Shown here: positions 51,127 to 60,333 of the stretch, piece after piece
How the letters are laid out: each line of letters starts with the position of its first letter
How positions within the stretch are numbered: the first letter of the stretch is position 1
From: Exiguobacterium sp. 9-2
GTDB lineage: Bacteria > Bacillota > Bacilli > Exiguobacteriales > Exiguobacteriaceae
Length of the DNA stretch: 64,000 nucleotides
Assembly: GCF_036287235.1 (NCBI RefSeq)
Contig: NZ_CP142850.1
Span: 1,629,127-1,693,126 of the forward strand
Direction: 5' to 3'
Made by a program: the position numbers and the translations under genes
Notes under the pieces: generated by a model
Seen by the model: the letters and a program-made list of their open reading frames with translations, nothing else
Database searches by the model: none
Told to the model about the DNA's origin: nothing

Positions 51127-51463
51127 TCGTCTCGTCTCCCTTCGCGGATGATTGCATCCGCTGCAAATGTTCATCTAGACGATACATACGTGCTTCCATC
51201 TGAGCCAATGTGTTACTCCACGTGACAAGTTCTCGAAAAGCTTCTGGACGAAGGCTATACAAGCGACGATTCGCCTGCCGCTCGACAGTGATTAGTTCTG
51301 CGTCAAGCAACAGCTTTAAGTGCTTCGAGGTTTGCGGTTGGCGTAAGTGTAGTTGATCGGCTAACTCATTGACGGAGCGAGGACCATTTCGTAATGCTTC
51401 GATGAGTTGTAATCGTATTGGGTCACCGAGTGCTGAAAATCGTGCGGACATCCGCTCGTTCAT
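51098..51463 (-). CDS. ArsR family transcriptional regulator
   Basis: A 121-residue ArsR-type winged helix: RFSALGDPIRLQLIEALRNG, then VNELADQLHLRQPQTSKHLKLLLDAELI. No metal-binding cysteine motif is visible, so it may sense something other than metals. It is coupled to the SRPBCC gene. A promoter with TTGGAA and TATAAA (18-nt spacing) on the minus strand lies just upstream. Confidence 0.87.
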   Translation of the reverse strand: MNERMSARFSALGDPIRLQLIEALRNGPRSVNELADQLHLRQPQTSKHLKLLLDAELITVERQANRRLYSLRPEAFRELVTWSNTLAQMEARMYRLDEHLQRMQSSAKGDETNEKGTEDID

Positions 51464-51599
51464 ATCCGTTCACCTCTTTATTTTATACATTCCCAATTCA
51501 GAATATTCCAAACTAAGAATATAAAAAGTGCAAAATGATTGTCAGACGCGTTCAAATAACGTACGTTCTAAACAACCTGTATGAAAAGAGCGTGAACCA

Positions 51600-52454
51600 A
51601 TGAAGACCGAATGGATGGAAGCATTTCTCGTCACTGCAGAAACCGGAAGCCTGACGAAAGCAAGCGAGGTACTGCATATGACGCAACCAGCATTAAGCAA
51701 ACAAATCAAAAGCCTTGAGAGTGCACTCGAAGTTTCACTGTTGCATCGATCAGCACATGGTGTCACGTTGACGCCTGCAGGCGAAATCGTCTTTGACGAA
51801 AGCCGTGAATTGCTTGACCGGATCGATCAGATGAAACGACGAATCGGTACGATCGACGAACGGACGACCCTGACGCTCGGATCATGGCCAAGCGTCGCGA
51901 TGACGTATCTCCCCCGTCACGTCTCGCGTCAAGCGACGGCCCCGGATCTCAAGTTGAAGACGGCGCATACGACGATCGATTTGATGCAAGGTCTTGAAGA
52001 ACGGCGATACGATGCTGTCTTACTCGACGATCGTCACCATGTCCATCCGTATCATACGACGCATTTGTATACGGAGAATTTTTTGCTTTACGTGCATCAA
52101 GACGATGAACGATTCGCGGGCTGTACGTCTGTGGCGTTTGAGCAAATTCGTGACGCCTCTTTCTTATCGCTTCCGATCGATTGCGATTCGACGAACATCC
52201 TAAAGGACGCGTTCATCGAGCGAGGTGCCGTCTATCAAGCAGAAAACGAGATGGAATTCGGATCGAGCGTCCTCGGTTTCATCCGTGCAGGACTTGGTAT
52301 CGCTCTATTGCCGGAGATTTTCCAAGATGGACTGTCACCTGAAATCAAGACGTTACCGGTCGACGGGTTTGATGTCGTCCGCGAATTGTCACTCGTCTCA
52401 CGAGACGCCTCCCATCATGCCATCCTGCTTGATTTACTCGGTCAGTCGCGTTGA
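51600..52454 (+). CDS. LysR family transcriptional regulator
   Basis: A 284-residue LysR-type regulator. The HTH is AFLVTAETGSLTKASEVLHM then TQPALSKQIKSLES, and the LTPAGEIVFDESRELL linker follows. The effector domain contains LGIALLPEIFQDG. It is monocistronic with only a weak purine-rich site (AAAAGAG). It ends 13 bp inside the end of the convergent DUF4129-like gene. Inducer unknown. Confidence 0.87.
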   Translation: MKTEWMEAFLVTAETGSLTKASEVLHMTQPALSKQIKSLESALEVSLLHRSAHGVTLTPAGEIVFDESRELLDRIDQMKRRIGTIDERTTLTLGSWPSVAMTYLPRHVSRQATAPDLKLKTAHTTIDLMQGLEERRYDAVLLDDRHHVHPYHTTHLYTENFLLYVHQDDERFAGCTSVAFEQIRDASFLSLPIDCDSTNILKDAFIERGAVYQAENEMEFGSSVLGFIRAGLGIALLPEIFQDGLSPEIKTLPVDGFDVVRELSLVSRDASHHAILLDLLGQSR

Positions 52455-53068
52455 AGATGCACTTGTAGTTCATTCCTTAGATCATCGACCTGATCTTGCG
52501 AAATCTCTGAATCCGGTGTCTCGCCGTAACGGACGAGATGATAGATCGACGGATCGAGCGTGACATCAATCCGTTGTAACCATTCGCCGACCGTCTCTTC
52601 AGAGCGGCGGCGTTTTTGTCGTGTCAGCTGCCGATCGAATGTTTGTAAAAGCCGGCGAATCTCTGACTCTGATTCTTCACCGACAAATGTTTGTCGTGTC
52701 GAACGATTCTGTGTAAACACTGGAGGCGGATCCATGAGATCGTCGACTACACTCTCCTGTTTGCGCCGTTTTCGTAAACGCTTCAAGAAGTAGCGTACAC
52801 TGAAGAGGACAATCAGTAGTATGACAAGACCGACGACGCCATAAAAGGTAGCCACTCCTAATGCATCCTTATCCGCAAATCCCTCGCTTCGTACATCTAT
52901 CTTTTGTTTGGTCGGTTTACCTTCTTCTCCTCCTCCATTAACTATAATTTGGGCTTGAGAAGTTGCTGGATCATAAAAGAAATAACGGTAGACTTCCGTT
53001 CCGACCAATTGAATAGCTAAAAGACTCACGAGTGCTATACATAATGTCATAACTAAACCACGCTTCAT
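52442..53068 (-). CDS. DUF4129-like membrane protein (paralogue of 762-1463)
   Basis: A 208-residue protein with an N-terminal membrane helix (LVMTLCIALVSLLAIQLVG), a short extracytoplasmic region with VNGGGEEGK, a second helix (VATFYGVVGLVILLIVLF) and a cytosolic tail with the same end as the protein at 762: ETVGEWLQRIDVT followed by IYHLVRYGE. ATG 53068 has AGGAGG 6 nt upstream. Its stop lies inside the convergent LysR gene. Function unknown. Confidence 0.7.
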   Translation of the reverse strand: MKRGLVMTLCIALVSLLAIQLVGTEVYRYFFYDPATSQAQIIVNGGGEEGKPTKQKIDVRSEGFADKDALGVATFYGVVGLVILLIVLFSVRYFLKRLRKRRKQESVVDDLMDPPPVFTQNRSTRQTFVGEESESEIRRLLQTFDRQLTRQKRRRSEETVGEWLQRIDVTLDPSIYHLVRYGETPDSEISQDQVDDLRNELQVHLQRD

Positions 53069-53186
53069 CTCATCCCTCCTTTTCAATATTTTACCATTAT
53101 CATTTCGGAATGCATTGATTTTTCTTTCTTTTCAGTCTATTTTTTATTAGAGTAAGTGATAACTCTCATTTAAAGGACGTGACATC

Positions 53187-53954
53187 ATGTATCTTCCTAG
53201 TTTTTCGTTAACGAATCAAACATTTCTCATCACCGGAGCTGGGCGAGGCATTGGACGGGCACTTGCTATCGGGATGGCAGAAGCTGGTGCCGACATCATT
53301 CTCGTCGCCCGGACGGAACGCGACTTAAAGGAGACAGCGCAAGAAATCGAACGACTCGGTCAAAAAGCTTACGTTTTCCTGTGTGACATCACTGACCGGA
53401 AACAAGTCGTCGAGACGGTGGCTCGAGCTTATGAACAAGTGCCGCAGATCGATGGGCTCGTCAACAACGCCGGGATGAACATTCGCTCGAAGGCACTTGA
53501 CGTAACGGAAGACGAGTGGGAAACGATCCAACAGACGAATCTGAAATCCGCTTTCTTCTTTGCTCAAGAAATCGGGAAACGGATGCAAGAGACAGGTGGA
53601 AGTATTCTCAATATCGCCTCCGTCGCGGGGCACGTCGCTTTACGGACCGGTGTCGTGTATGCGACGACGAAGGCGGCGATGATTCAGATGACGAAGGTAT
53701 TAGCCCTTGAATGGGGACCACAAAACATTCGTGTCAACGCGATCGGACCGTGGTATTTTAAAACACCGCTGACGGAACCCTTACTAAAAGATCCTACATA
53801 TCTGCAGGAGATCGTTGACGTGACACCACTCGGTCGGGTGGGTGAATTAGAAGAGCTCGTTGGTCCAGTTGTCTTCTTATCATCTGCCGCTGCCCGTTAC
53901 GTGACGGGACAAACACTTTATGTTGATGGCGGGATGACGATTAAAGGTTTTTAA
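53187..53954 (+). CDS. SDR family oxidoreductase, gluconate-5-dehydrogenase-like
   Basis: A 255-residue short-chain dehydrogenase. Cofactor loop TGAGRGIGRALA (residues 17-28), NNAG motif in DGLVNNAGMN and the catalytic Ser-Tyr-Lys in NIASVAGHVALRTGVVYATTK. The end SSAAARYVTGQTLYVDGG is typical. NAD(P)-dependent; carbonyl substrate unknown, and sugar dehydrogenase is only one possibility. A good GGACG-like site precedes the ATG. Confidence 0.87.
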   Translation: MYLPSFSLTNQTFLITGAGRGIGRALAIGMAEAGADIILVARTERDLKETAQEIERLGQKAYVFLCDITDRKQVVETVARAYEQVPQIDGLVNNAGMNIRSKALDVTEDEWETIQQTNLKSAFFFAQEIGKRMQETGGSILNIASVAGHVALRTGVVYATTKAAMIQMTKVLALEWGPQNIRVNAIGPWYFKTPLTEPLLKDPTYLQEIVDVTPLGRVGELEELVGPVVFLSSAAARYVTGQTLYVDGGMTIKGF

Positions 53955-53957
53955 AAC

Positions 53958-53998
53958 AGAAGAAGACGGATGCGCATCTGCCCATCCGCCTTCTCATA
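53958..53998 (+). terminator. Hairpin after the SDR gene
   Basis: GAAGACGGATG and CATCCGCCTTC form a stem with one or two mismatches. It lacks a clear T-run, so terminator strength is uncertain. Confidence 0.5.
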
Positions 53999-54016
53999 TC
54001 TGAAAGGAGTTTCATC

Positions 54017-54814
54017 ATGCCAAAACGTATTGCACTCGTAGCTGGTGCCTCCCGTGGCGCCGGACGTGGCATCGCTTATGCTTTAGGTGACGCCGGAATG
54101 ATTGTTTACGTCACGGGACGAAGTACGAATGAACAGACGACGGACAATCGTAGCGAGACGATCGAAGAGACGGCTGCTGGTGTCACGGCACGCGACGGAC
54201 TTGGCATCCCGGTCGTTTGTGACCATACAAGTCTTGATGATATCGATCGTCTCATTCAGCAGATCCAACATCAACATGGTCGAATCGATCTCCTCATCAA
54301 TTGTGTATTCGGTGGTTCGGAAAGCCACTTGCCGTCCGGAACCGGACGACGGTTTTGGGAGCGACCACCGGAACATTGGGACGCGATGATGTCCGCCGGA
54401 CCAAAAGCGTATTTGTGGACGATTCGGGCTGCGATGCCATTACTGCAACAGAGTCCAGCCGCGCTCGTCATCAATTTGACGTCATTCACACCAGATCAGG
54501 TGGCCGGAAATCTTTATTATGATTTGGCGATGCAAACGATTAATCGGATGACGCACGTCATGGCGCAAGAGTTAGCTCAAACAACTATCTCTGTCATCGC
54601 GCTCTGCCCCGGTTTCATGCGGACCGAACGGGTTGTCGATGCCGGTTTCGCGAGTGCCGCGACTGAATCGACGACCTATATCGGACGAGCCGTTACAGCG
54701 CTGATGGCGGATGACGATGTTAGACGTTATTCTGGACAAGCCATCTTCGTTGCCGATCTCGCGAAGACCTATCACTTTACGGATCAGGACGGGACGCAGC
54801 CACTACCGTTTTGA
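54017..54814 (+). CDS. SDR family oxidoreductase
   Basis: A 265-residue classical SDR. GASRGAGRGIAYA is the cofactor loop, followed by RSTNE. The substrate-side elements are LINCVFGG and a YYDLAM-like active-site region (GNLYYDLAMQ). It may share an ancestor with the preceding SDR, though they are not very similar. AAAGGAG lies 8 nt before the ATG. Substrate unknown. Confidence 0.85.
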   Translation: MPKRIALVAGASRGAGRGIAYALGDAGMIVYVTGRSTNEQTTDNRSETIEETAAGVTARDGLGIPVVCDHTSLDDIDRLIQQIQHQHGRIDLLINCVFGGSESHLPSGTGRRFWERPPEHWDAMMSAGPKAYLWTIRAAMPLLQQSPAALVINLTSFTPDQVAGNLYYDLAMQTINRMTHVMAQELAQTTISVIALCPGFMRTERVVDAGFASAATESTTYIGRAVTALMADDDVRRYSGQAIFVADLAKTYHFTDQDGTQPLPF

Positions 54815-54840
54815 CCTATACCGTCAGAGGAGTGTAAACT

Positions 54841-55866
54841 ATGTGTCCTGAAGATAATCAATTGATTTCGCTCGCTTTATCACGATTTGGGATTTCATAT
54901 GATTCTGCTCTAGATCATTCAATCTCTTTATCGACTTTCGGAATTCATGGTGACAAACATTATCGAATAATCTGTAATAGTAACGCTTATTCTTTACGCC
55001 TTCTTGCGGATGATCGATATAGTTCTGAGACAGAACTTGCCTCTGCATCTGATTTGAATCAGCAATTATACGTAACTGATAGGATACGTGAACACGGACT
55101 CCCCTTCATGAAACGCGTTCAACCGACAACTGACTCAAATACATTTTCAATGATTCAGGATGATGCTGGTCAAGCATGGCGCTGTGTCCTCTTTGATTGG
55201 ATAGACGGCACACATATTACTGCACAAACCAAATCATCAGCGTCAAAAATGGGTGCGTTGCTAAGACAACTACATGATATACCGGTCGATTCGCAATTTT
55301 CTTTTCCGGTCGTTGACCATACCGTCGCCTATCAAAAATGGCATCATGATTTATCAAAGGTGGATACTGTCATCACCTCAATAGAACAACAAAGGTTAGG
55401 TAACTATCTCGATCTCGTCCAGTTTCATATCTATCAGGCACAACGCAGATCGAAGAACGATATGCTACCTGTTTTATCAACAGACCTCAATGCACTAAAT
55501 ATCTTATGGAGGAACGATCATATCGTCGGAATCGTTGATCATGAACATATCGGTTACTCTGATCGTATACAAGACCTCGCATGGATCCTTAAATGGTATG
55601 CACGAAATGAAGGGATTCATTCTTTTAGCGTGTCTCCTGAACTAGTGCAAGCGATTTTAGAAAACTATGACATGAATATTTTTGATCACGATGATTTTGT
55701 TCGACTTGAATCCTTACTCTGGCTTTCGGGTTGTTTCAATTTCCATTTCGTCCAACAAACGTTCAACCTTTTATCTGATTCTATCGTTACAAACGAGGAA
55801 TTGAGCAATCACCTAGAACGTTACCTTCAAAGAGGAAAAGCTCTCGTCTCACTACTAGCAAGATGA
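54841..55866 (+). CDS. APH-fold phosphotransferase-like protein with altered catalytic loop
   Basis: A 341-residue protein of the phosphotransferase (APH) fold. Normally the catalytic loop reads HxDxxxxN; here it is LSTDLNALNILW, where the His is replaced by Ser, though the Asp and Asn remain. The following VDHEHIGYSDRIQDL has a metal-binding Asp. The region is AT-rich compared with its neighbours. AGAGGAG lies 8 nt upstream. Activity may be altered or lost; substrate unknown. Confidence 0.72.
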   Translation: MCPEDNQLISLALSRFGISYDSALDHSISLSTFGIHGDKHYRIICNSNAYSLRLLADDRYSSETELASASDLNQQLYVTDRIREHGLPFMKRVQPTTDSNTFSMIQDDAGQAWRCVLFDWIDGTHITAQTKSSASKMGALLRQLHDIPVDSQFSFPVVDHTVAYQKWHHDLSKVDTVITSIEQQRLGNYLDLVQFHIYQAQRRSKNDMLPVLSTDLNALNILWRNDHIVGIVDHEHIGYSDRIQDLAWILKWYARNEGIHSFSVSPELVQAILENYDMNIFDHDDFVRLESLLWLSGCFNFHFVQQTFNLLSDSIVTNEELSNHLERYLQRGKALVSLLAR

Positions 55867-55883
55867 TCAATCGAAGGACCAGG

Positions 55884-57131
55884 TCACTTCCGTTCCGGTC
55901 GTACTGAATCAAAGACCTCTTTCGCATCAAAGAATGGATCGAGTACGCTCGTCTTTCCAGCAACGGCTTGGCGTAAACGAATCCCATCAACGTTGATCCG
56001 GGCTTGGCGGAAGTAGTCGGGACCAATTTGCTTCCACGCATGTTGACTCGCATCGACATTAAAGAAATAGCGGAACCCGCTATCGATGAGCAAACGATAT
56101 TTCTCACCCGAATAATCGTGCCAATCCCCGACATCACTGCCGTACGGATAAATCAATTGCGTCGTTTTTCCGATCAGCGGTGCAACGTCTTGTTTGTAGC
56201 GTTTAAGATCCGCGCGAATCGTCGTGACTGATTCTTTCCCGACCCAAATATGTCCGTACGTATGACTCGCGAACTGCCAGCCGTCCTGTTTTAATGCGAC
56301 AGCGGTCTGCTTCGCTTGATTTCGTGCCGTTTCAACCTTTTCATTGTGTCCGTATTGATTGTAGGAGGAACGATAACCGAGCACCCCGTTGTAACCTGTG
56401 ATGCCGAGCAACCCTTTTGCTCCTTTATAGGAAAAGTCAGGATGAGACTGGACGAACGCATCAACGAGCGGTACGAGATCATAAGCACCATCCGGCTTTC
56501 CGACCATCTCGTTGACGATTTTACCATCCTTCACTTTCAAATTCTTCGCAAATCCATCCCCTTCCATGTATTCATAATAATTGACGTCGTCCTGAGAAAG
56601 AACGAGCGGTTGTTTTCCTTTTGGTAAACGGACGGGTGTCTCGACGATCTTCCCGTTCATCTCTTTTGCTAAATCCGTCGGTCGGACGAGTACATAGTTG
56701 TTTTTGTACAATGCATCCAAGATTCGTTCGAACTCCTGTTGCGTCACCATGTAATCATCGTATCCTGCTTCCTTCCGGTCGCCGTCAAATGCTCGTTTTG
56801 GATCGGCAATCAATGAATGGAAAAAGAGATGCGGCACAGGTTTCGTCACAGGCAGGAGCGCCTGCTTTTTCTGTTCGTATTCTTTCGTTCTTTGTATCGT
56901 CTCTTTTGTGCGTACAGGTTTTAATACCTTGATTGCTCGCTCATAATCGTACTGGGCAGCGTAACGCTCAGCACGCTGTATCGTCTTTTCTATGTATGCT
57001 TGCTGAGTAGCTTGCCTTTTTTGTTCAGTTTCTCGTGGTTTTTCAGACTTTTTCTCGGCGACTTCGCTTCCCCCACATCCACTTAGTAGTAAACTTAGCA
57101 CCACACCGCTAATGATCCAGTTCCGTTTCAT
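55884..57131 (-). CDS. Polysaccharide deacetylase lipoprotein
   Basis: A 415-residue lipoprotein, lipobox LLSGC (Cys 18). After a charged spacer (TEQKRQATQQAYIEKTIQRA, residues 33-52) lies a NodB-like catalytic domain. Motif 1 is LSQDDVNYYEY with the metal aspartate in place of the typical TFDD, and motif 2 is FASHTYGH, the two histidines that bind metal. LIYPYGSDVGDW follows. It would remove N- or O-acetyl groups from a surface polysaccharide. ATG 57131 has AAGGAG 9 nt upstream. Confidence 0.82.
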   Translation of the reverse strand: MKRNWIISGVVLSLLLSGCGGSEVAEKKSEKPRETEQKRQATQQAYIEKTIQRAERYAAQYDYERAIKVLKPVRTKETIQRTKEYEQKKQALLPVTKPVPHLFFHSLIADPKRAFDGDRKEAGYDDYMVTQQEFERILDALYKNNYVLVRPTDLAKEMNGKIVETPVRLPKGKQPLVLSQDDVNYYEYMEGDGFAKNLKVKDGKIVNEMVGKPDGAYDLVPLVDAFVQSHPDFSYKGAKGLLGITGYNGVLGYRSSYNQYGHNEKVETARNQAKQTAVALKQDGWQFASHTYGHIWVGKESVTTIRADLKRYKQDVAPLIGKTTQLIYPYGSDVGDWHDYSGEKYRLLIDSGFRYFFNVDASQHAWKQIGPDYFRQARINVDGIRLRQAVAGKTSVLDPFFDAKEVFDSVRPERK

Positions 57132-57323
57132 GTCTTTCGACTCCTTCATTAATTTTGACATTTTCATTCTCTATTATTTTAACTGTTCCCGATTGTTCAG
57201 TCGATTAACTATTTTTCGAGTCATTCCGTTTCGTTATGACTGTCCATCCAAAGCGGAACTTCCGTTCACTCGTCTTGAGGTGTTTAATAAAGAACGTAAC
57301 GAAATTCACGGAGGTGCAACAAG

Positions 57324-58739
57324 ATGATTGAAAAGAACTTAATTAATGGGGAATGGTACGATAAGTCAGAAACGATTCCGGTCTATGACCCAGCAACGAA
57401 AGCATTGCTCGGACATGTTCCGGCAAGTTCAGCGGAAGACGCACAACGTTCCGTTGACGCAGCGAGCGAAGCATTCGTCAAGTGGTCAAACGAAACAGCA
57501 GACACACGTGCAAATTTAGTCGATGCCTGGTATCGCTTGATCAATGAACACCGCGAGGAACTCGCCCGAATCATGACGACGGAACAAGGGAAACCGTATG
57601 TCGAAGCGCTCGGTGAAGTCGATTACGGCAATCAATATGTTCGTTGGTACGCTGAAGAAGCACGTCGGATTTACGGTGAAACGATTCCGGCTTCCGTTCC
57701 AGGAAAGCGACTGTTCGTCGAAAAAGAACCGGTTGGTGTCGTTGCAGCAATCACACCGTGGAACTTCCCGGCAGCGATGATCACACGTAAACTCGCACCG
57801 GCTCTTGCAGCAGGTTGTACGATCGTCCTTAAACCATCGGAAGAGACACCGTTTACGGCACTTCGCCTCGTTGAACTAGCAGAAGAAGCAGGTATCCCCA
57901 AAGGTGTCATCAACGTGCTAACAGGTGATGCAGCAACCATTAGTGGCGTCTGGCAAGCAGATTCCCGTGTTCGCAAAATCACGTTCACAGGTTCAACAGC
58001 CGTTGGGAAATTGATCATGCGCCAAGCAGCCGATACGATGAAAAAATTGTCACTTGAACTCGGTGGTCATGCGCCATTCATCGTCACTGAAAACGCAGAT
58101 CTCGACAAAGCCGTCGAAGGTGCGATGCGCTCGAAATTCCGCAACGGTGGTCAAGCGTGTGTCGCAACGAATCGTTTCTACGTGCAAGCATCGGTTCTTG
58201 ACGCATTCACAGAAAAGTTCACAGCTGCCGTCAAACAATTACAAGTCGGTAACGGCATGGACGCTGATTCGACAGTCGGTCCATTGATTAATGCGAAAGC
58301 CGTCGCGAAAGTCAAAGCACACATCGATGACGCTGTCGCAAAAGGGGCAACAATTTTGACAGGTGGTACGATTGACGAAACAGTCGGCTATTTCGTTACA
58401 CCAACGGTACTTGCAAATGTCACGGAAGACATGCTCTGCATGCAGGAAGAAACGTTTGGTCCGCTCGCACCGATCTCTGTTTTTGAGACACTCGATGAAG
58501 TCATCGAACGGGCGAACAACACACCATACGGACTTGCAGCTTACGCGTTCTCAGAACGCATCGATGAAGCGTTGCTGCTCGGAAAACGACTCGAATACGG
58601 AATCGTTGGTCTGAACGATGGCGCACCATCTGCTGCACAAGCTCCATTTGGTGGCTATAAAGAGAGTGGTCTTGGCCGCGAAGGTGGCGTCTACGGCATC
58701 GAAGATTATCTCGAGGTCAAATACTTGTCACTCGGTTAA
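57324..58739 (+). CDS. gabD: NAD(P)-dependent succinate-semialdehyde dehydrogenase, GabD-like
   Basis: A 471-residue aldehyde dehydrogenase. Catalytic Cys 279 is in GQACVATNRFYV, general base Glu 245 in LELGGHAPFIV, Asn 147 in TPWNFPA and Lys 170 in VLKPSE. Length and the motif FGPLAPISVFET fit GabD-type enzymes, which oxidise succinate semialdehyde to succinate. The name is the best match by motif. GGAGG precedes the ATG by about 10 nt. It is monocistronic with a terminator at 58786. Confidence 0.85.
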   Translation: MIEKNLINGEWYDKSETIPVYDPATKALLGHVPASSAEDAQRSVDAASEAFVKWSNETADTRANLVDAWYRLINEHREELARIMTTEQGKPYVEALGEVDYGNQYVRWYAEEARRIYGETIPASVPGKRLFVEKEPVGVVAAITPWNFPAAMITRKLAPALAAGCTIVLKPSEETPFTALRLVELAEEAGIPKGVINVLTGDAATISGVWQADSRVRKITFTGSTAVGKLIMRQAADTMKKLSLELGGHAPFIVTENADLDKAVEGAMRSKFRNGGQACVATNRFYVQASVLDAFTEKFTAAVKQLQVGNGMDADSTVGPLINAKAVAKVKAHIDDAVAKGATILTGGTIDETVGYFVTPTVLANVTEDMLCMQEETFGPLAPISVFETLDEVIERANNTPYGLAAYAFSERIDEALLLGKRLEYGIVGLNDGAPSAAQAPFGGYKESGLGREGGVYGIEDYLEVKYLSLG

Positions 58740-58782
58740 TCGATTAAAAATTTCGCTTGAAACAAACGATCTTTGCTCATAG

Positions 58783-58820
58783 GTCACCCCTCATTTCTAT
58801 ATCGAAATGAGGGTTTTTGT
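58783..58820 (+). terminator. Rho-independent terminator
   Basis: CCCCTCATTTC (58787-58797) pairs with GAAATGAGGG (58804-58813), then TTTTT. Confidence 0.88.
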
Positions 58821-58895
58821 ATGGCTGATGCTTGCATACGACATTTAAGGTATGATTGACATCGAACGATTTTAGGGGAAAGGAGCTACGGAAAA

Positions 58896-59351
58896 ATGGA
58901 TGTCATCACCTTCGGGCAGAAAGAACAGAATCAACACTACATCACGAGATCTGCTGTTTATGCGGTCATGTGCGACCCTCAAACAGATAAAATCGCCGTC
59001 ATTCAAAAAAAGGACGGCAAGTTGTTTCTTCCGGGTGGCGGTATTGAGGCCAATGAGACGCCAGAAGAATGTTTAAAAAGAGAGGTACTTGAAGAAACGG
59101 GAATGGACGTCAATATCGGTGATTTCATCGGACGAGCCAATCAATATTTCTATTCACAAAATGAAACGACATATTATTTGAACGAAGGGCAGTTCTATCG
59201 TTGTGATGCTGGAGAGGAAGTACAAAGTCCAATCGAGGATGATCATGTCTTACAATGGATCGATCCGGCTGATGCAATCGATCATCTATTTCATGAACAT
59301 CAAAGATGGACTGTTCAGAATGCACTAAAGAAAAAATATAAAAGTGTGTAA
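58896..59351 (+). CDS. NUDIX hydrolase
   Basis: A 151-residue Nudix enzyme. The box is GGGIEANETPEECLKREVLE followed by ETGM. It resembles the NUDIX hydrolases of Bacillales with IAVIQKKDGKLFLPGG at the start. Substrate unknown. AAAGGAG lies 10 nt upstream. A convergent AhpD-like gene ends 12 nt away. Confidence 0.88.
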   Translation: MDVITFGQKEQNQHYITRSAVYAVMCDPQTDKIAVIQKKDGKLFLPGGGIEANETPEECLKREVLEETGMDVNIGDFIGRANQYFYSQNETTYYLNEGQFYRCDAGEEVQSPIEDDHVLQWIDPADAIDHLFHEHQRWTVQNALKKKYKSV

Positions 59352-59362
59352 AAAAAGTAAAA

Positions 59363-59791
59363 TCAGGGACTATCAATTGGCTGTAAATTCATGATTGCTC
59401 CGTAGTATTGAGATGCTGTACAAAACGTAATGAATGCACATAATTCACTGATTTCTGGAATAGTAAATGTTTCATTCATGAGTAAAAATATTGAATCAGG
59501 GATATTTCCTTTCACCTTTAAAAAAAGATCTGCAAATCCAGTTGCTAAAATCATTTTTTCATCCATCATTTTTTTCTTTGGCTTTCCTTTTGCCTTGCAA
59601 TATGCACATCCATTTGATTGCGCTAATGTTCTTCTAACTTGTTCTTTCACATCCGAACTTAAGGCTCCCTCTTCAATCAAATCTTTTTCTAGCCTTGTCC
59701 AACTGGATAAGATTTTAGGATTATGACCTAGTAATTTTTGAAATGGTGTTTCTCCTATTTGGGATAAAGGTATTTTTGTCATTTTATTCAC
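59363..59791 (-). CDS. Carboxymuconolactone decarboxylase/AhpD-like protein
   Basis: A 142-residue protein with the CMD/AhpD-fold CxxC motif NGCAYCKAKGKP (Cys 58 and 61), but the histidine that normally follows is not evident. SLAQ-type context LEKDLIEEGALSSDVKEQVRRTLAQ is present. Such proteins act as peroxidase- or reductase-like thiol enzymes. The coding region is AT-rich. It is divergent from an Lrp gene, a likely regulator. Confidence 0.78.
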   Translation of the reverse strand: MNKMTKIPLSQIGETPFQKLLGHNPKILSSWTRLEKDLIEEGALSSDVKEQVRRTLAQSNGCAYCKAKGKPKKKMMDEKMILATGFADLFLKVKGNIPDSIFLLMNETFTIPEISELCAFITFCTASQYYGAIMNLQPIDSP

Positions 59792-59901
59792 TCCTTCTAC
59801 AATAATTTTATATAATGATTAAAAATTATCACATTTCATTTGAAACAAATATCGAACTAATACTTTATATCCAACAACTTATTTTAAAGGAGGATTTACA
59901 T

Positions 59902-60333
59902 TTGAAAATCGATATGATTGATCGACAAATATTAAATGAACTGGCTCAAGATAGTCGACTGTCGATGCGTTCATTAGCTAAACGAATTAATTTATCAGCT
60001 CCTTCCGTAACAGAGCGTGTCCGACAAATGGAATCTTTTGGACTCATTAAAGAATACAGTTTAAAAATCGATTACGAAAAGCTAGGTTCTCCTATTGAAT
60101 GTTTAGTAGAAGCAACCATTAAAGAAGGACGGTACGATTCATTTAAAAATCATATTCAGCAACTTACTAACGTTGACTTTTGTTATCGAATATCTGGTGA
60201 TTCTTGCTTCATGCTAAAATTACATTTCCAAACGTTTCAAGAGGCAGAATTTTTTATAGAACAAATCCATCCTTATGCGCATACAGTTACTCGTTTTATT
60301 TTTTCAGAAGTTGGCACTCAAGTCGTGATATAA
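59902..60333 (+). CDS. Lrp/AsnC family transcriptional regulator
   Basis: A 143-residue Lrp-type regulator, TTG start at 59902 with AAAGGAGG 8 nt upstream. The HTH is IDRQILNELAQDSRLSMRSL, then APSVTERVRQMESFGLI, and the RAM domain has FCYRISGDSCFMLKL. AT-rich. It is divergent from the AhpD-like gene and presumably regulates it. Confidence 0.87.
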   Translation: MKIDMIDRQILNELAQDSRLSMRSLAKRINLSAPSVTERVRQMESFGLIKEYSLKIDYEKLGSPIECLVEATIKEGRYDSFKNHIQQLTNVDFCYRISGDSCFMLKLHFQTFQEAEFFIEQIHPYAHTVTRFIFSEVGTQVVI

